NCBI RefSeq assembly: GCF_027247405.1
Contig: NZ_CP097463.1
Coordinates: forward strand, 3,410,001 to 3,474,000
DNA: 64,000 nucleotides
Direction of reading: 5' to 3'
Origin: Jatrophihabitans cynanchi
GTDB taxonomy: Bacteria; Actinomycetota; Actinomycetes; Mycobacteriales; Jatrophihabitantaceae
Shown here: one piece after another, positions 42,424-55,169 of the stretch
Position numbering within the stretch: the first letter of the stretch is position 1
Layout: each line of letters starts with the position of its first letter
Position numbers and translations under genes: made by a program
The notes under the pieces: generated by a model
What the model saw: the letters and a program-made list of their open reading frames with translations, nothing else
What the model was told of the DNA's origin: nothing
Databases searched by the model: none

Positions 42424-43739
42424 CGTGCGAATCCTGGTTGCCAGCGCTCGGCGAGCGCGCGGAACGGCGCGGTTGCGCCGAGTTGGCACAGCACGCCGAG
42501 CGAGCCGAGCGTGACGCGATGGATCAGCAGGTACTCCGGCGGCAGGTTGAACAGCCGCCCGACGCGGCTCTCCTCGCTGCGCGGGTCACCCAGCCGGGCC
42601 GCCTGGCTGCGCATCCACTCGCGCGAGAAGGTGAACGTCGGCTCGCGCAGCGGGTCGAGGATCGGGCCCAGGTAGTCGATCACCTGACGTGCCGTGACGG
42701 CCACGCCGGGGCGAAGGAAGCCGTGCTCGCGCATCAGGGACACCACGCCGTCGCCGTCACCGTCGATGGCCAGCCGGGTGAGCCGGCCGAGCGGTTCCGG
42801 GGCACCGCCGGGCAGCCGGGCGACGGCGCCGAAGTCGACGACCCCGAGCCGGCCGTCGGCGAGGATGCGGAAGTTTCCCGGGTGCGGGTCGGCGTGCAGC
42901 AGGCCGGCCCGGGTCGGGGCCGAGTAGTGCAGCAGCGCCAGCCTCGTGCCGGCGTGGTCTCGCTGCTCGATGCTGCCCTCGGCGATGATCCGCGACAGCG
43001 GCGTCCCGTCCAGCCACTCGGTGACCATCGCCTTCGGGGCGCTGGCGACGACCCGCGGCACGGCGATGTCCGGGTCGTCGGCGAAGGCGGCGGCGAAGGC
43101 GCGCTGCGATTCGGCCTCCAGCGTGTAGTCCAGCTCCTCGAGGATGCGCTCCTTGAGCTCGGCGAGCAGCGGCTTGACCTCCAGGCCGGGTGACATCTTC
43201 GCGAACAGCCAGGCGAACCGGGACAGCTGGGTGAAGTCGGCGAGCAGCGCCCGCCCGGCGCCCGGGTACTGCAGCTTGACGGCGACCTCGCGGCCGTCGG
43301 CCCACACCGCGCGGTGCACCTGGCCGATGCTTGCGGCGGCGGCGGGCACCTCGTCGAACGAGGCGAACCGCTCCGGCCAGCGGCGGCCGAACTGCTCGTT
43401 CAGCACGCTGCGGACGGTGATCGCCGACATCGGTGGCGCGGCCTCCTGCAGCCGGGTGAGCGCCTCGCGGTACGGCGCCGCGGACTCCTCGGGCAGCGCC
43501 GCCTCGAACACCGACAGCGCCTGGCCCAGCTTCATCGCACCGCCCTTGAGCTCGCCGAGGACGGTGAACAGCTGCTCGGCGGTGCGCGCCTGCAGTTCGG
43601 CGGAGACCTCCCCGGCGGAGCGCCCGGAGATCCGCCTGCCCAGCCCCACGGTGGCCCGGCCGGCGACCCCCAGCGGCAGCGACGCGAGTTTGGCGGCCCG
43701 GGCGGCGCGGCGCTGCGGGATGTCGGTCACGGTTGCCAT
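42420..43739 (-). CDS. ABC1/AarF (UbiB-like) atypical kinase-like protein
   Basis: Product of 439 residues with the ADCK/UbiB features: the N-terminal KxGQ motif (KGGAMKLGQALS), a Lys-containing VAVKLQYPGA, the catalytic-loop block LLHADPHPGNF, and the metal-binding VVDFGAVARL. Rv3197 is the mycobacterial neighbour of whiB7 and belongs to the same family. These proteins bind ATP and act in lipid or quinone metabolism; they also appear in macrolide resistance in some mycobacteria. Coupled to the downstream transhydrogenase by ATGA. Confidence 0.9.
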   Translation of the reverse strand: MATVTDIPQRRAARAAKLASLPLGVAGRATVGLGRRISGRSAGEVSAELQARTAEQLFTVLGELKGGAMKLGQALSVFEAALPEESAAPYREALTRLQEAAPPMSAITVRSVLNEQFGRRWPERFASFDEVPAAAASIGQVHRAVWADGREVAVKLQYPGAGRALLADFTQLSRFAWLFAKMSPGLEVKPLLAELKERILEELDYTLEAESQRAFAAAFADDPDIAVPRVVASAPKAMVTEWLDGTPLSRIIAEGSIEQRDHAGTRLALLHYSAPTRAGLLHADPHPGNFRILADGRLGVVDFGAVARLPGGAPEPLGRLTRLAIDGDGDGVVSLMREHGFLRPGVAVTARQVIDYLGPILDPLREPTFTFSREWMRSQAARLGDPRSEESRVGRLFNLPPEYLLIHRVTLGSLGVLCQLGATAPFRALAERWQPGFAR

Positions 43740-43783
43740 TGTTCACCACGACGGGCACACCCCGCCGTGCGGTCGGGGCCCGC

Positions 43784-44794
43784 TCAGCGGCCCGACTGGC
43801 AGTCGCAGTCCGGGTGAACCGGCCAGCTGCGTCGCCTGATCCGCCAGTCCGGCGGATGCTGTTCGAGCGTTCCGTCGATCGCGGCCGGCTGCTCCCCGTC
43901 GAGGAAGGCGAGTGCCTGCTGCGTGGCGAGCCCGGCGATCACCGACTCCAGCGCGACCTCGCCCGGCGCCCGGCGCGTCCGCCGTACGGACAGCTGGACG
44001 GCGAGCGCGGTCCAGGCCGGGTCGCGGTCGAGCCGGTGCAGGTCCGCGCAGCGCAGACAGCTGCTCAGCCCGGGAATGACGAGCGGCCCGACGACTCCGT
44101 GCCCGGCCGCCAGCTGCACCACCAGGTGCGCGCGGCGCTGCCGGTGCAGCACGTCGCGGTGGTCCGGGTCGGCGGGCTTGTCCTCGGCGAGCACCACCAG
44201 GTCGGCGGGCTCGTCGGGCGGCAGCGTTTCGGTCGCCGTCTCCGGCGCCGCCCGCAGCACCGCGTCGGCCGTCGCCGCGGCCAGGCTGCGGCCCTCGTCG
44301 CCGGGCAGCACGCCGCCGGGCACGCCGTGGTGCAGGCGCACCGGGCCCGGCTCGCGCAGGCTCACCCGGCCGACCCCCGCGGCGGCCAGCAGCGCCGCGA
44401 CGTGCGGCCCGGCCCGGCCCGAGCCGTGCACCAGCACCGAGGTGAAGCGCCGGGCGGACAGCACCTCGGCCGCACCCTCGCCGCGGCGGGCCGAGAGCGC
44501 GGCCAGCTCGGCGGCCAGCCGGGGCACCGGCGGCGTCAGCCGGTCCTCGCCGTCCGGCGCCGGCCGCGGCCAGAGGAAACCGGCGTCGGCCAGCGCCCGA
44601 AGGACCGCGGTGCCGGTGGCCGGTCCGGTGTCGGTGGGGGAGCGACGTCCGGCCAGCCGTCGCACGCTGCGCGCGGCCGGCCCGTCGACGACGACGGCAC
44701 GATCCCCCAGCTCCAGCTGCAGGCAGTTGTTCGAGCGCCACAGCAGCCGGGTGGCGGGGTTGAGCATCCGATCAGGGCCAGCTACGGCGTCCAT
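43784..44794 (-). CDS. ThiF-like / TOMM cyclodehydratase-type domain protein (Rv3196 type)
   Basis: Product of 336 residues. The region FTSVLVHGSGRAGPHVAALLAAAGVG is a ThiF/E1-type Rossmann start, and SCLRCADLHRLD a Cys pair as in the zinc site of bacteriocin-cyclodehydratase (TOMM C-like) domains. The last residues (HPDCDCQSGR) hold two more Cys. It lies near aarF and whiB7 as Rv3196 does in mycobacteria. No precursor peptide or other TOMM genes are nearby, so a bacteriocin role is not supported. Start at ATG 44792-44794; another ATG is at 44765-44767. Confidence 0.7.
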   Translation of the reverse strand: MDAVAGPDRMLNPATRLLWRSNNCLQLELGDRAVVVDGPAARSVRRLAGRRSPTDTGPATGTAVLRALADAGFLWPRPAPDGEDRLTPPVPRLAAELAALSARRGEGAAEVLSARRFTSVLVHGSGRAGPHVAALLAAAGVGRVSLREPGPVRLHHGVPGGVLPGDEGRSLAAATADAVLRAAPETATETLPPDEPADLVVLAEDKPADPDHRDVLHRQRRAHLVVQLAAGHGVVGPLVIPGLSSCLRCADLHRLDRDPAWTALAVQLSVRRTRRAPGEVALESVIAGLATQQALAFLDGEQPAAIDGTLEQHPPDWRIRRRSWPVHPDCDCQSGR

Positions 44795-44832
44795 CCGGTC
44801 ACTGTGGCACGGCGGGAGACGGGGTCCGAAAG

Positions 44833-44988
44833 TTATCCACAGCGGCTGCCGGTAGCCCTGCTCGACGTGACGCGCGGGTGACAGCCGAGTAACCCTGAAG
44901 TGAATGTCCACACCTGTGGACGGAGGTGTGGACAGTGTCTGCATAACCGGCGCCGGGACTGTGGACGACGCGCGCCGGCTGTGGACGT
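44833..44988. promoter_or_regulatory. cluster of DnaA-box-like sites in 227-bp gap
   Basis: A perfect TTATCCACA is at 44833-44841. Five sites close to the high-GC actinobacterial box TTGTCCACA follow: ATGTCCACA (44904-44912) and, on the other strand, 44915-44923, 44927-44935, 44960-44968 and 44980-44988, each keeping TGTGGAC. They fill the gap between the divergent ThiF-like and peptidase genes, where promoters for both must also lie. Confidence 0.55.
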
Positions 44989-45021
44989 GGTGGCGTCGGT
45001 GCCGCGGGTTAGCGTAGGCAC

Positions 45022-45690
45022 GTGCCAGCAGCGAACCCGGCGAAGACGGCGACGACGGCAGTGACGACCGCGGCGACGACGGCAGCGAGGACCGCGGCGG
45101 CGGGCGGCGAGCCGGTCGAGGTGCGCCGCAGTGCCAAACGACGGCGCACGGTCTCCGCGTACCGCGACGGCGGGCGGATCGTGGTGCTGATCCCGGCGCG
45201 GTTCACGCGCGCCGAGGAGGCCGAGTGGGTCGCCACGATGGTGGCCCGGTTGCAGCGCGGCGGCGGCGCGAGACGCTCCGGTGACGCCGCCCTGGCCCGC
45301 CGGGCCGCCGAACTGTCCCGCGACTACCTGGACGGACGGGCACGGCCCGCCGGCGTCCGCTGGGTCGGCGTGATGCGCACCCAGTGGGCCTCCTGCACCC
45401 CGTCCACCGGCACCATCCGGCTCTCCGCCGCGCTGCGCGAGCTGCCCGGCTGGGTGCAGGACTACGTGCTGCTGCACGAGCTGGCACACCTCATCGTGCC
45501 CGGTCACGGGCCGCGCTTCTGGGCGCTGCTGCAGGCCTATCCGCGCACCGAGCGGGCTCGCGGGTACCTGGACGGGGTCAGCGCGTCCGCGGGGCTGTCC
45601 TTCTCCGACGACCTGCAGGACGACCTGCAGGACGACGTGCACGGCGACCCGCACGAGGATCGGGCCGAGCTCACGCCGACGAGCGGGTAG
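45022..45690 (+). CDS. YgjP-like (M48-type) metallopeptidase domain protein
   Basis: Product of 222 residues. After an Ala/Thr-rich N-terminus comes the YgjP/WLM-type metallopeptidase domain: RTQWASCTPSTGTIRLS, then VLLHELAHLIVPGHGPRFW with the zinc motif HELAH (His152, Glu153, His156) and a third His (GHGPRFW). Predicted cytoplasmic. The C-terminus is a short acidic repeat (DDLQDDLQDDVHGD). The start is a GTG at 45022. It diverges from the ThiF-like gene across the DnaA-box-like cluster. Confidence 0.85.
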   Translation: MPAANPAKTATTAVTTAATTAARTAAAGGEPVEVRRSAKRRRTVSAYRDGGRIVVLIPARFTRAEEAEWVATMVARLQRGGGARRSGDAALARRAAELSRDYLDGRARPAGVRWVGVMRTQWASCTPSTGTIRLSAALRELPGWVQDYVLLHELAHLIVPGHGPRFWALLQAYPRTERARGYLDGVSASAGLSFSDDLQDDLQDDVHGDPHEDRAELTPTSG

Positions 45691-45790
45691 GCGAGCATTA
45701 CCCGTGAGTCACCACGCCGGGGTGGCAGGCTCAGGGGCGGTCACCGGATCCGCCCTCGTCCATCCGCCGAGCTGAAAGGCCCCACCTTCG

Positions 45791-51319
<5,529 letters not shown>

Positions 51320-51345
51320 GCGGCGCCGAACTCACTCGGCCAGGC

Positions 51346-52551
51346 TCACTCCGACGGGGGAGTGAGCTCCTCGCCGCCGATCGTGTCGGCGAAGCCGAGC
51401 GGGTCGTCCAGGTCGTCCGCGGTGGGCAGCAGGTCCGGGTGTGCCCAGATCGCGTCCCGCCCGGCGATGCCGTGCTTCTCGGTGACGCTCCACCACAGCG
51501 CGGCCGCCTCGCGCAGCCGGCGCGGGCGCAGCTCCAGCCCGACGAGCGTGGCGAAGGTCTGCTCGGCCGGGCCGCCGGTGGCCCGGCGACGGCGGGACGC
51601 TTCGCGCAGTGCTTCCGCGCCGGGCATCCGTTCGCCGGCCGCGGCGGCGACGACGGCGTCGACCCAACCCTCGACGAGCGCGAGCAGCGTCTCCAGCCGG
51701 CGCAGCGCGGTCTGCTGTTCGGGCGTCGTCTCCGGCTCGAACAGCCCGCCGGACAGGGCGTTCTGAACGCTCTCGGGGTTGGTCGGGTCGACCTCACCCA
51801 TCGCCCGTTCGATCGCGGACATGTCCACGGTGATGCCGCGCGCGTAGCTCTCCACCGCGTCCAGCAGCCGCTGCCGCAGCCACGGCACGTGGCCGAACAG
51901 CCGCTGGTGGGCGGCCTCGCGCAGCGCCAGGTAGAGGCGCACCTCGTCGGCCGGGCGCTCCAGGCCCTCACCGAACGCGCTGACGTTCTCCGGGACGAGC
52001 GCTGCGACTCCGTCCGGCCCGAGCGGGATGCCGACGTCCGTGGCGGCGACCACCTCGCGGGCGAGCGCGCCGAGGCCCTGGCCGACCTGGGCGCCGAACA
52101 TCAGGCCGCCGACCTGGTTCATGATTCCGGCGAGCGGGTTGCCGCCACCCATCGCCTGCAGCTGCTCGGCCGGGATGGCCGAGGACATCGCGGCGACGAC
52201 GCGCGAGGCGACCGGGTCGCACAGCGAGGACCACACCGGCAGCGTCCGGTCCAGCCAGTCCAGCCGCGTCCACGACTCGACGGACCGCACGCCGGACGGC
52301 AGTTCGGTGACCTCGTCCAGCCACAGGTCGGCCAGCCGGATCGCCTCGGCGATCGCGGCGCGCTCCGCCGGGTCGACCGGCTGGTTCTCACCGTTGAGCG
52401 TGGAGACCGCCAGTTGCTTGGCGAGGTCCCAGTTGACGGGGCCGCCGGTCCACGAGAGCAGCTTCTGCAGTTCGGCGAACAGCGGCATCTGGCCGGACAG
52501 GTCGTCAGACCCGCCGGCGCCGGGTCCGAATCCGAACGGGGGATTGGTCAT
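51346..52551 (-). CDS. DUF2342 zinc-dependent metalloprotease-like protein (Rv3195 type)
   Basis: Product of 401 residues starting MTNPPFGFGPGAGGSDD, with the Gly-rich helix GGLMFGAQVGQGLGALARE and the motif ALREAAHQRLFGH that serves as the zinc-binding segment of DUF2342. The family is annotated as zinc-dependent metalloproteases or F420-biosynthesis-associated proteins; neither role is proven. The ATG is at 52549-52551; a GTG three codons upstream is possible. Gene order before the divergent PDZ-Lon gene matches Rv3195-Rv3194c. Confidence 0.82.
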   Translation of the reverse strand: MTNPPFGFGPGAGGSDDLSGQMPLFAELQKLLSWTGGPVNWDLAKQLAVSTLNGENQPVDPAERAAIAEAIRLADLWLDEVTELPSGVRSVESWTRLDWLDRTLPVWSSLCDPVASRVVAAMSSAIPAEQLQAMGGGNPLAGIMNQVGGLMFGAQVGQGLGALAREVVAATDVGIPLGPDGVAALVPENVSAFGEGLERPADEVRLYLALREAAHQRLFGHVPWLRQRLLDAVESYARGITVDMSAIERAMGEVDPTNPESVQNALSGGLFEPETTPEQQTALRRLETLLALVEGWVDAVVAAAAGERMPGAEALREASRRRRATGGPAEQTFATLVGLELRPRRLREAAALWWSVTEKHGIAGRDAIWAHPDLLPTADDLDDPLGFADTIGGEELTPPSE

Positions 52552-52641
52552 GGGGTTCACGGTAGTAGCGACGAACCAGTGCTGCTCGGCGTTCCGCGTT
52601 GCGCGCAGGGCGAACACCGCCGCGCCGGTAACGTCGCGCCC

Positions 52642-52827
52642 ATGGCATGGGCGCTGTGGCTGTCGGCACCGGTCGGTGCAACCGTGCTCGCCGCGCTGTG
52701 GGCGTGGTGGCGGGCGCGGCCGAAGCGTCCGCTCGACACGGACGCCGCGATGCAGGCACACCGCGACTACCTCGCCGCGCTGACCGTGCCGGCGCGCGGA
52801 ACCGAACGGGTCGGCCCCGACGATTGA
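52642..52827 (+). CDS. small single-span membrane protein
   Basis: A 61-residue protein starting MAWALWLSAPVGATVLAALWAWWRARPKRP: one membrane segment (about 4-24) followed by a charged cytoplasmic tail (AMQAHRDYLAALTVPARGTE). The ATG at 52642 lies 90 bases from the divergent DUF2342 start. I do not recognise the family. Confidence 0.6.
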   Translation: MAWALWLSAPVGATVLAALWAWWRARPKRPLDTDAAMQAHRDYLAALTVPARGTERVGPDD

Positions 52828-52830
52828 TCC

Positions 52831-52881
52831 GGTGCACAGCCGGATCGGGTGCACAGCCGGATCGGGTGCACAGCCGGATCG
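52831..52881. repeat. 17-bp tandem repeat, three copies
   Basis: Three copies of GGTGCACAGCCGGATCG at 52831, 52848 and 52865, followed by degenerate copies to about 52915. They fill the gap before the PDZ-Lon gene, right where its promoter should be. Confidence 0.9.
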
Positions 52882-52929
52882 AGCAGATAGCCTGATCGGG
52901 CGCACAGCCCCGGCCGATAGGCTGCCCCG

Positions 52930-54030
52930 GTGAGCCGACGCCCCCTGGACGCCCTTCTCGACAGGCCGATTCCGGGGATCCGCTGGTTCGTCGCGCTCAG
53001 TCGCCGGGTGCGTGCGCTGCTGATCGCGTTGGTGCTGTTCGTGGTGCTGTTCATCCTCGCGCTCACCATGCCGGTGCCGTACGTCGTGCTCTCGCCGGGC
53101 CCGACGTACAACACGCTGGGCACCGACGAGGCGGGCAGCCAGATCATCGTGATCAAGGGCACCACCGCGAAGCGCACCACCGGCCACCTGAACATGACCA
53201 CGGTCGACGTCTCGTCCGAGCCGCTGAGCGCCTTCGACGCGCTCAAGGGCTGGCTGCTGCACGACGAGGTGGTGGTGCCGCGCTCGTCGGTGTACGCGCC
53301 GGGCAAGTCCGACAAGCAGGTGAACCAGGAGAACACCCAGGCGTTCGCGCAATCGCAGGACAGCGCGATCGCCGCGGCGTCGTGCGAGCTGGGCTACCCG
53401 AAGAAGTTCGGTGTCGTGACGGTGCGCAGCGACGGCGCGTCGTACAAGAAGCTGGAGCCCTCCGACCTGTTCGTGAGCGTCGCCGGCAAGCCGACCACGA
53501 CCAGTGCGCAGCTGACATCGGTACTCAGCAGCGAGCCGCCCGGCACTGCGGTGCCGGTGGTCGTGACCCGCGAGGGGCAGCGCAAGCAGGTGAGCATCAC
53601 GCTCGGGCCGGCGCTGAAGGGCCGCACCGGCGGCTCGCTCGGCGTCGAGGTGAGTGAGCAGATCTGCCAGTTGCCGTTCGAGGTCGACCTCGGCCTCGGT
53701 AACCAGATCGGTGGCCCGTCGGCCGGTCTGATGTTCGCGCTGGGGATCATGGACAAGGTCGGCACGGTCGACCTGACGCACGGTCGGTTCATCGCCGGCA
53801 CCGGCACGATCGATCCCGCCGGCACGGTCGGCCCGATCGGCGGCATTCAGCTCAAGATGATCGCCGCGCGCAGGGCCGGCGCGACGGTCTTCCTGGCGCC
53901 TGCGGCCAATTGCGCGGACGTGCGGGGCGCCGTCCCGGGCGGGCTGCAGGTGATCAAGGTGAGCAAGCTGCAGGACGCCGTGCAGGACCTGCAGGCGCTC
54001 GCGGCCGGCACGGCTGTCCCGCACTGCTGA
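52930..54030 (+). CDS. PDZ-Lon (S16) membrane protease, Rv3194c type
   Basis: Product of 366 residues: one membrane segment (about 29-47), a PDZ domain (PSDLFVSVAGKPTTTSAQLTS region) and a Lon-type peptidase domain with the Ser264 (GGPSAG) and Lys309 (GGIQLK) dyad, spaced 45 residues apart as in Lon. It should face the extracytoplasmic side and process or degrade envelope proteins. The start is a GTG at 52930. It is two genes before UPF0182, as in mycobacteria. Confidence 0.92.
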   Translation: MSRRPLDALLDRPIPGIRWFVALSRRVRALLIALVLFVVLFILALTMPVPYVVLSPGPTYNTLGTDEAGSQIIVIKGTTAKRTTGHLNMTTVDVSSEPLSAFDALKGWLLHDEVVVPRSSVYAPGKSDKQVNQENTQAFAQSQDSAIAAASCELGYPKKFGVVTVRSDGASYKKLEPSDLFVSVAGKPTTTSAQLTSVLSSEPPGTAVPVVVTREGQRKQVSITLGPALKGRTGGSLGVEVSEQICQLPFEVDLGLGNQIGGPSAGLMFALGIMDKVGTVDLTHGRFIAGTGTIDPAGTVGPIGGIQLKMIAARRAGATVFLAPAANCADVRGAVPGGLQVIKVSKLQDAVQDLQALAAGTAVPHC

Positions 54031-54447
54031 TCGTGCTCGTGCGCGGTGCGTAGTCGATCGCTCGGCTTCTTCGCTCGGCGCCGGTGCAACCGTCCGCACG
54101 AGCACTGGCTAGGTCTTGAGCGGGTAGCTGGGCGTGGGGTCGTGTGCGGTGTTGCGGATGGGGGTTTGGTTGCCTGTCCAGGCGGGTGGGATCCAACGCG
54201 ACCGGAAGCGCGACCCCGACCATGAGCTGACCTGCCGCCGTCGGTCCGCCTTTCACCACGGCAGAAGGCGACCCAGGCAACGGGACGAACCGTCACCGTC
54301 GGTCGTCTCTGGTCCCGTGCGGAGGCGACCCGGCAGCGCAAGCACCGCCTGAATCGTGCGCGACCGTCCCTGCGCCAGTCACATAGGACGAGCGTGCGCC
54401 CGCCACCACAGGCGAGCGAGCGTCGCCCGTCGCTGTGGGCTGAACGC
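54031..54447. other. gap of ~420 bases with no convincing gene; possible gene remnant
   Basis: No frame here gives a plausible full-length protein. On the minus strand an open frame of 48 codons (54109-54252, ending at TAG) reads RWIPPAWTGNQTPIRNTA and ends PSYPLKT with no start codon of its own, which looks like the preserved C-terminal end of a lost gene. I cannot name the parent family. No terminator or promoter stands out. Confidence 0.35.
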
Positions 54448-54529
54448 GATGCCGCGACGCGGCGGTGCCGCGATGCCGTGCCGCGACGCGGCGGTGCCGC
54501 GATGCCGTGCCGCGACGCGGCGGTGCCGC
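54448..54529. repeat. 29-bp tandem repeat, two full copies plus one partial
   Basis: Full copies at 54472-54500 and 54501-54529 begin GATGCCGTGCCGCGACGC. A 24-base partial copy precedes them at 54448-54471. The array ends nine bases before the stop codon of the minus-strand PPA1309 gene at 54539. Confidence 0.9.
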
Positions 54530-54538
54530 GGCCGAGTC

Positions 54539-55081
54539 TCAGTCAGCCGCGAGGGTGGCGTGCAGAGCTTCGGCGAGGTTGGGTGCCAGGTCGGGGCCGG
54601 TGAGCAGGTCGCTGTCGTCCTCGCCGTCGCGCCCGCGCAGCCGCAGCAGTGCCGCAGCAGTGCCGGGCGACTCGCGGAGCACACCTACCACCAGGCGTGC
54701 GTCGCGACGCTCGGGGTGCGCGGCGGCCGCAGCGAGGTCGGCTGCCCCGCCTGCTTCGTCCACCTCGTCCTCGGCAGACGGCGGAAGAACCATGATCTCC
54801 TGGGCAAGTGCACATCCCGCGACCTCGGCGGGCCAGGCGATCTGGGCCAGCACCTCGTCCAGCGGGCCGTCGGGCAACGGCTCCTGCTCGATGGGGACCA
54901 GTGCGTCGTCGCTGGCGGCGTCCAGGCCGAGCCGCTCGGCGGTCGCCGGGTCGTCGGCGGCCAGTTGCGCGGCGCGGACCAGGGCGAACAGCAGGGGCGG
55001 CCGGTCCCAGCCGGCAGCCGCGACGTGCGCCTCGATCTCGGCCGTGGTCGCCTCGAGAAGTCCGTGCTGTGGAGCGGTCAC
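54539..55081 (-). CDS. PPA1309-family protein
   Basis: Product of 180 residues (VTAPQHGLLEATTAEIEAHV...AALLRLRGRDGEDDSDLLTGPDLAPNL), matching the small actinobacterial PPA1309 family that sits beside UPF0182 genes. Soluble, acidic, with no known motifs; function unknown. The start is a GTG at 55079-55081, divergent from UPF0182 with 88 bases between. Confidence 0.82.
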   Translation of the reverse strand: MTAPQHGLLEATTAEIEAHVAAAGWDRPPLLFALVRAAQLAADDPATAERLGLDAASDDALVPIEQEPLPDGPLDEVLAQIAWPAEVAGCALAQEIMVLPPSAEDEVDEAGGAADLAAAAAHPERRDARLVVGVLRESPGTAAALLRLRGRDGEDDSDLLTGPDLAPNLAEALHATLAAD

Positions 55082-55169
55082 GACCCGATCCTGCCGTACG
55101 CCCGTCCGGAACCGCGGCGGCGGCCGGTACGTTGACCTCGAAGCTGACCCTTACCGGTAGGAGTACCCC

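Noticed and set aside
43784-44794. Thiazole/oxazole-modified peptide (bacteriocin) cluster
   Set aside because: Only one ThiF-like protein is present; no precursor peptide, dehydrogenase or YcaO gene lies nearby, and the gene fits the conserved Rv3196 position.
44833-44988. Chromosomal replication origin
   Set aside because: No dnaA, dnaN, gyrase, rpmH or parAB genes are near, there is no AT-rich unwinding region, and the box matches are mostly imperfect.
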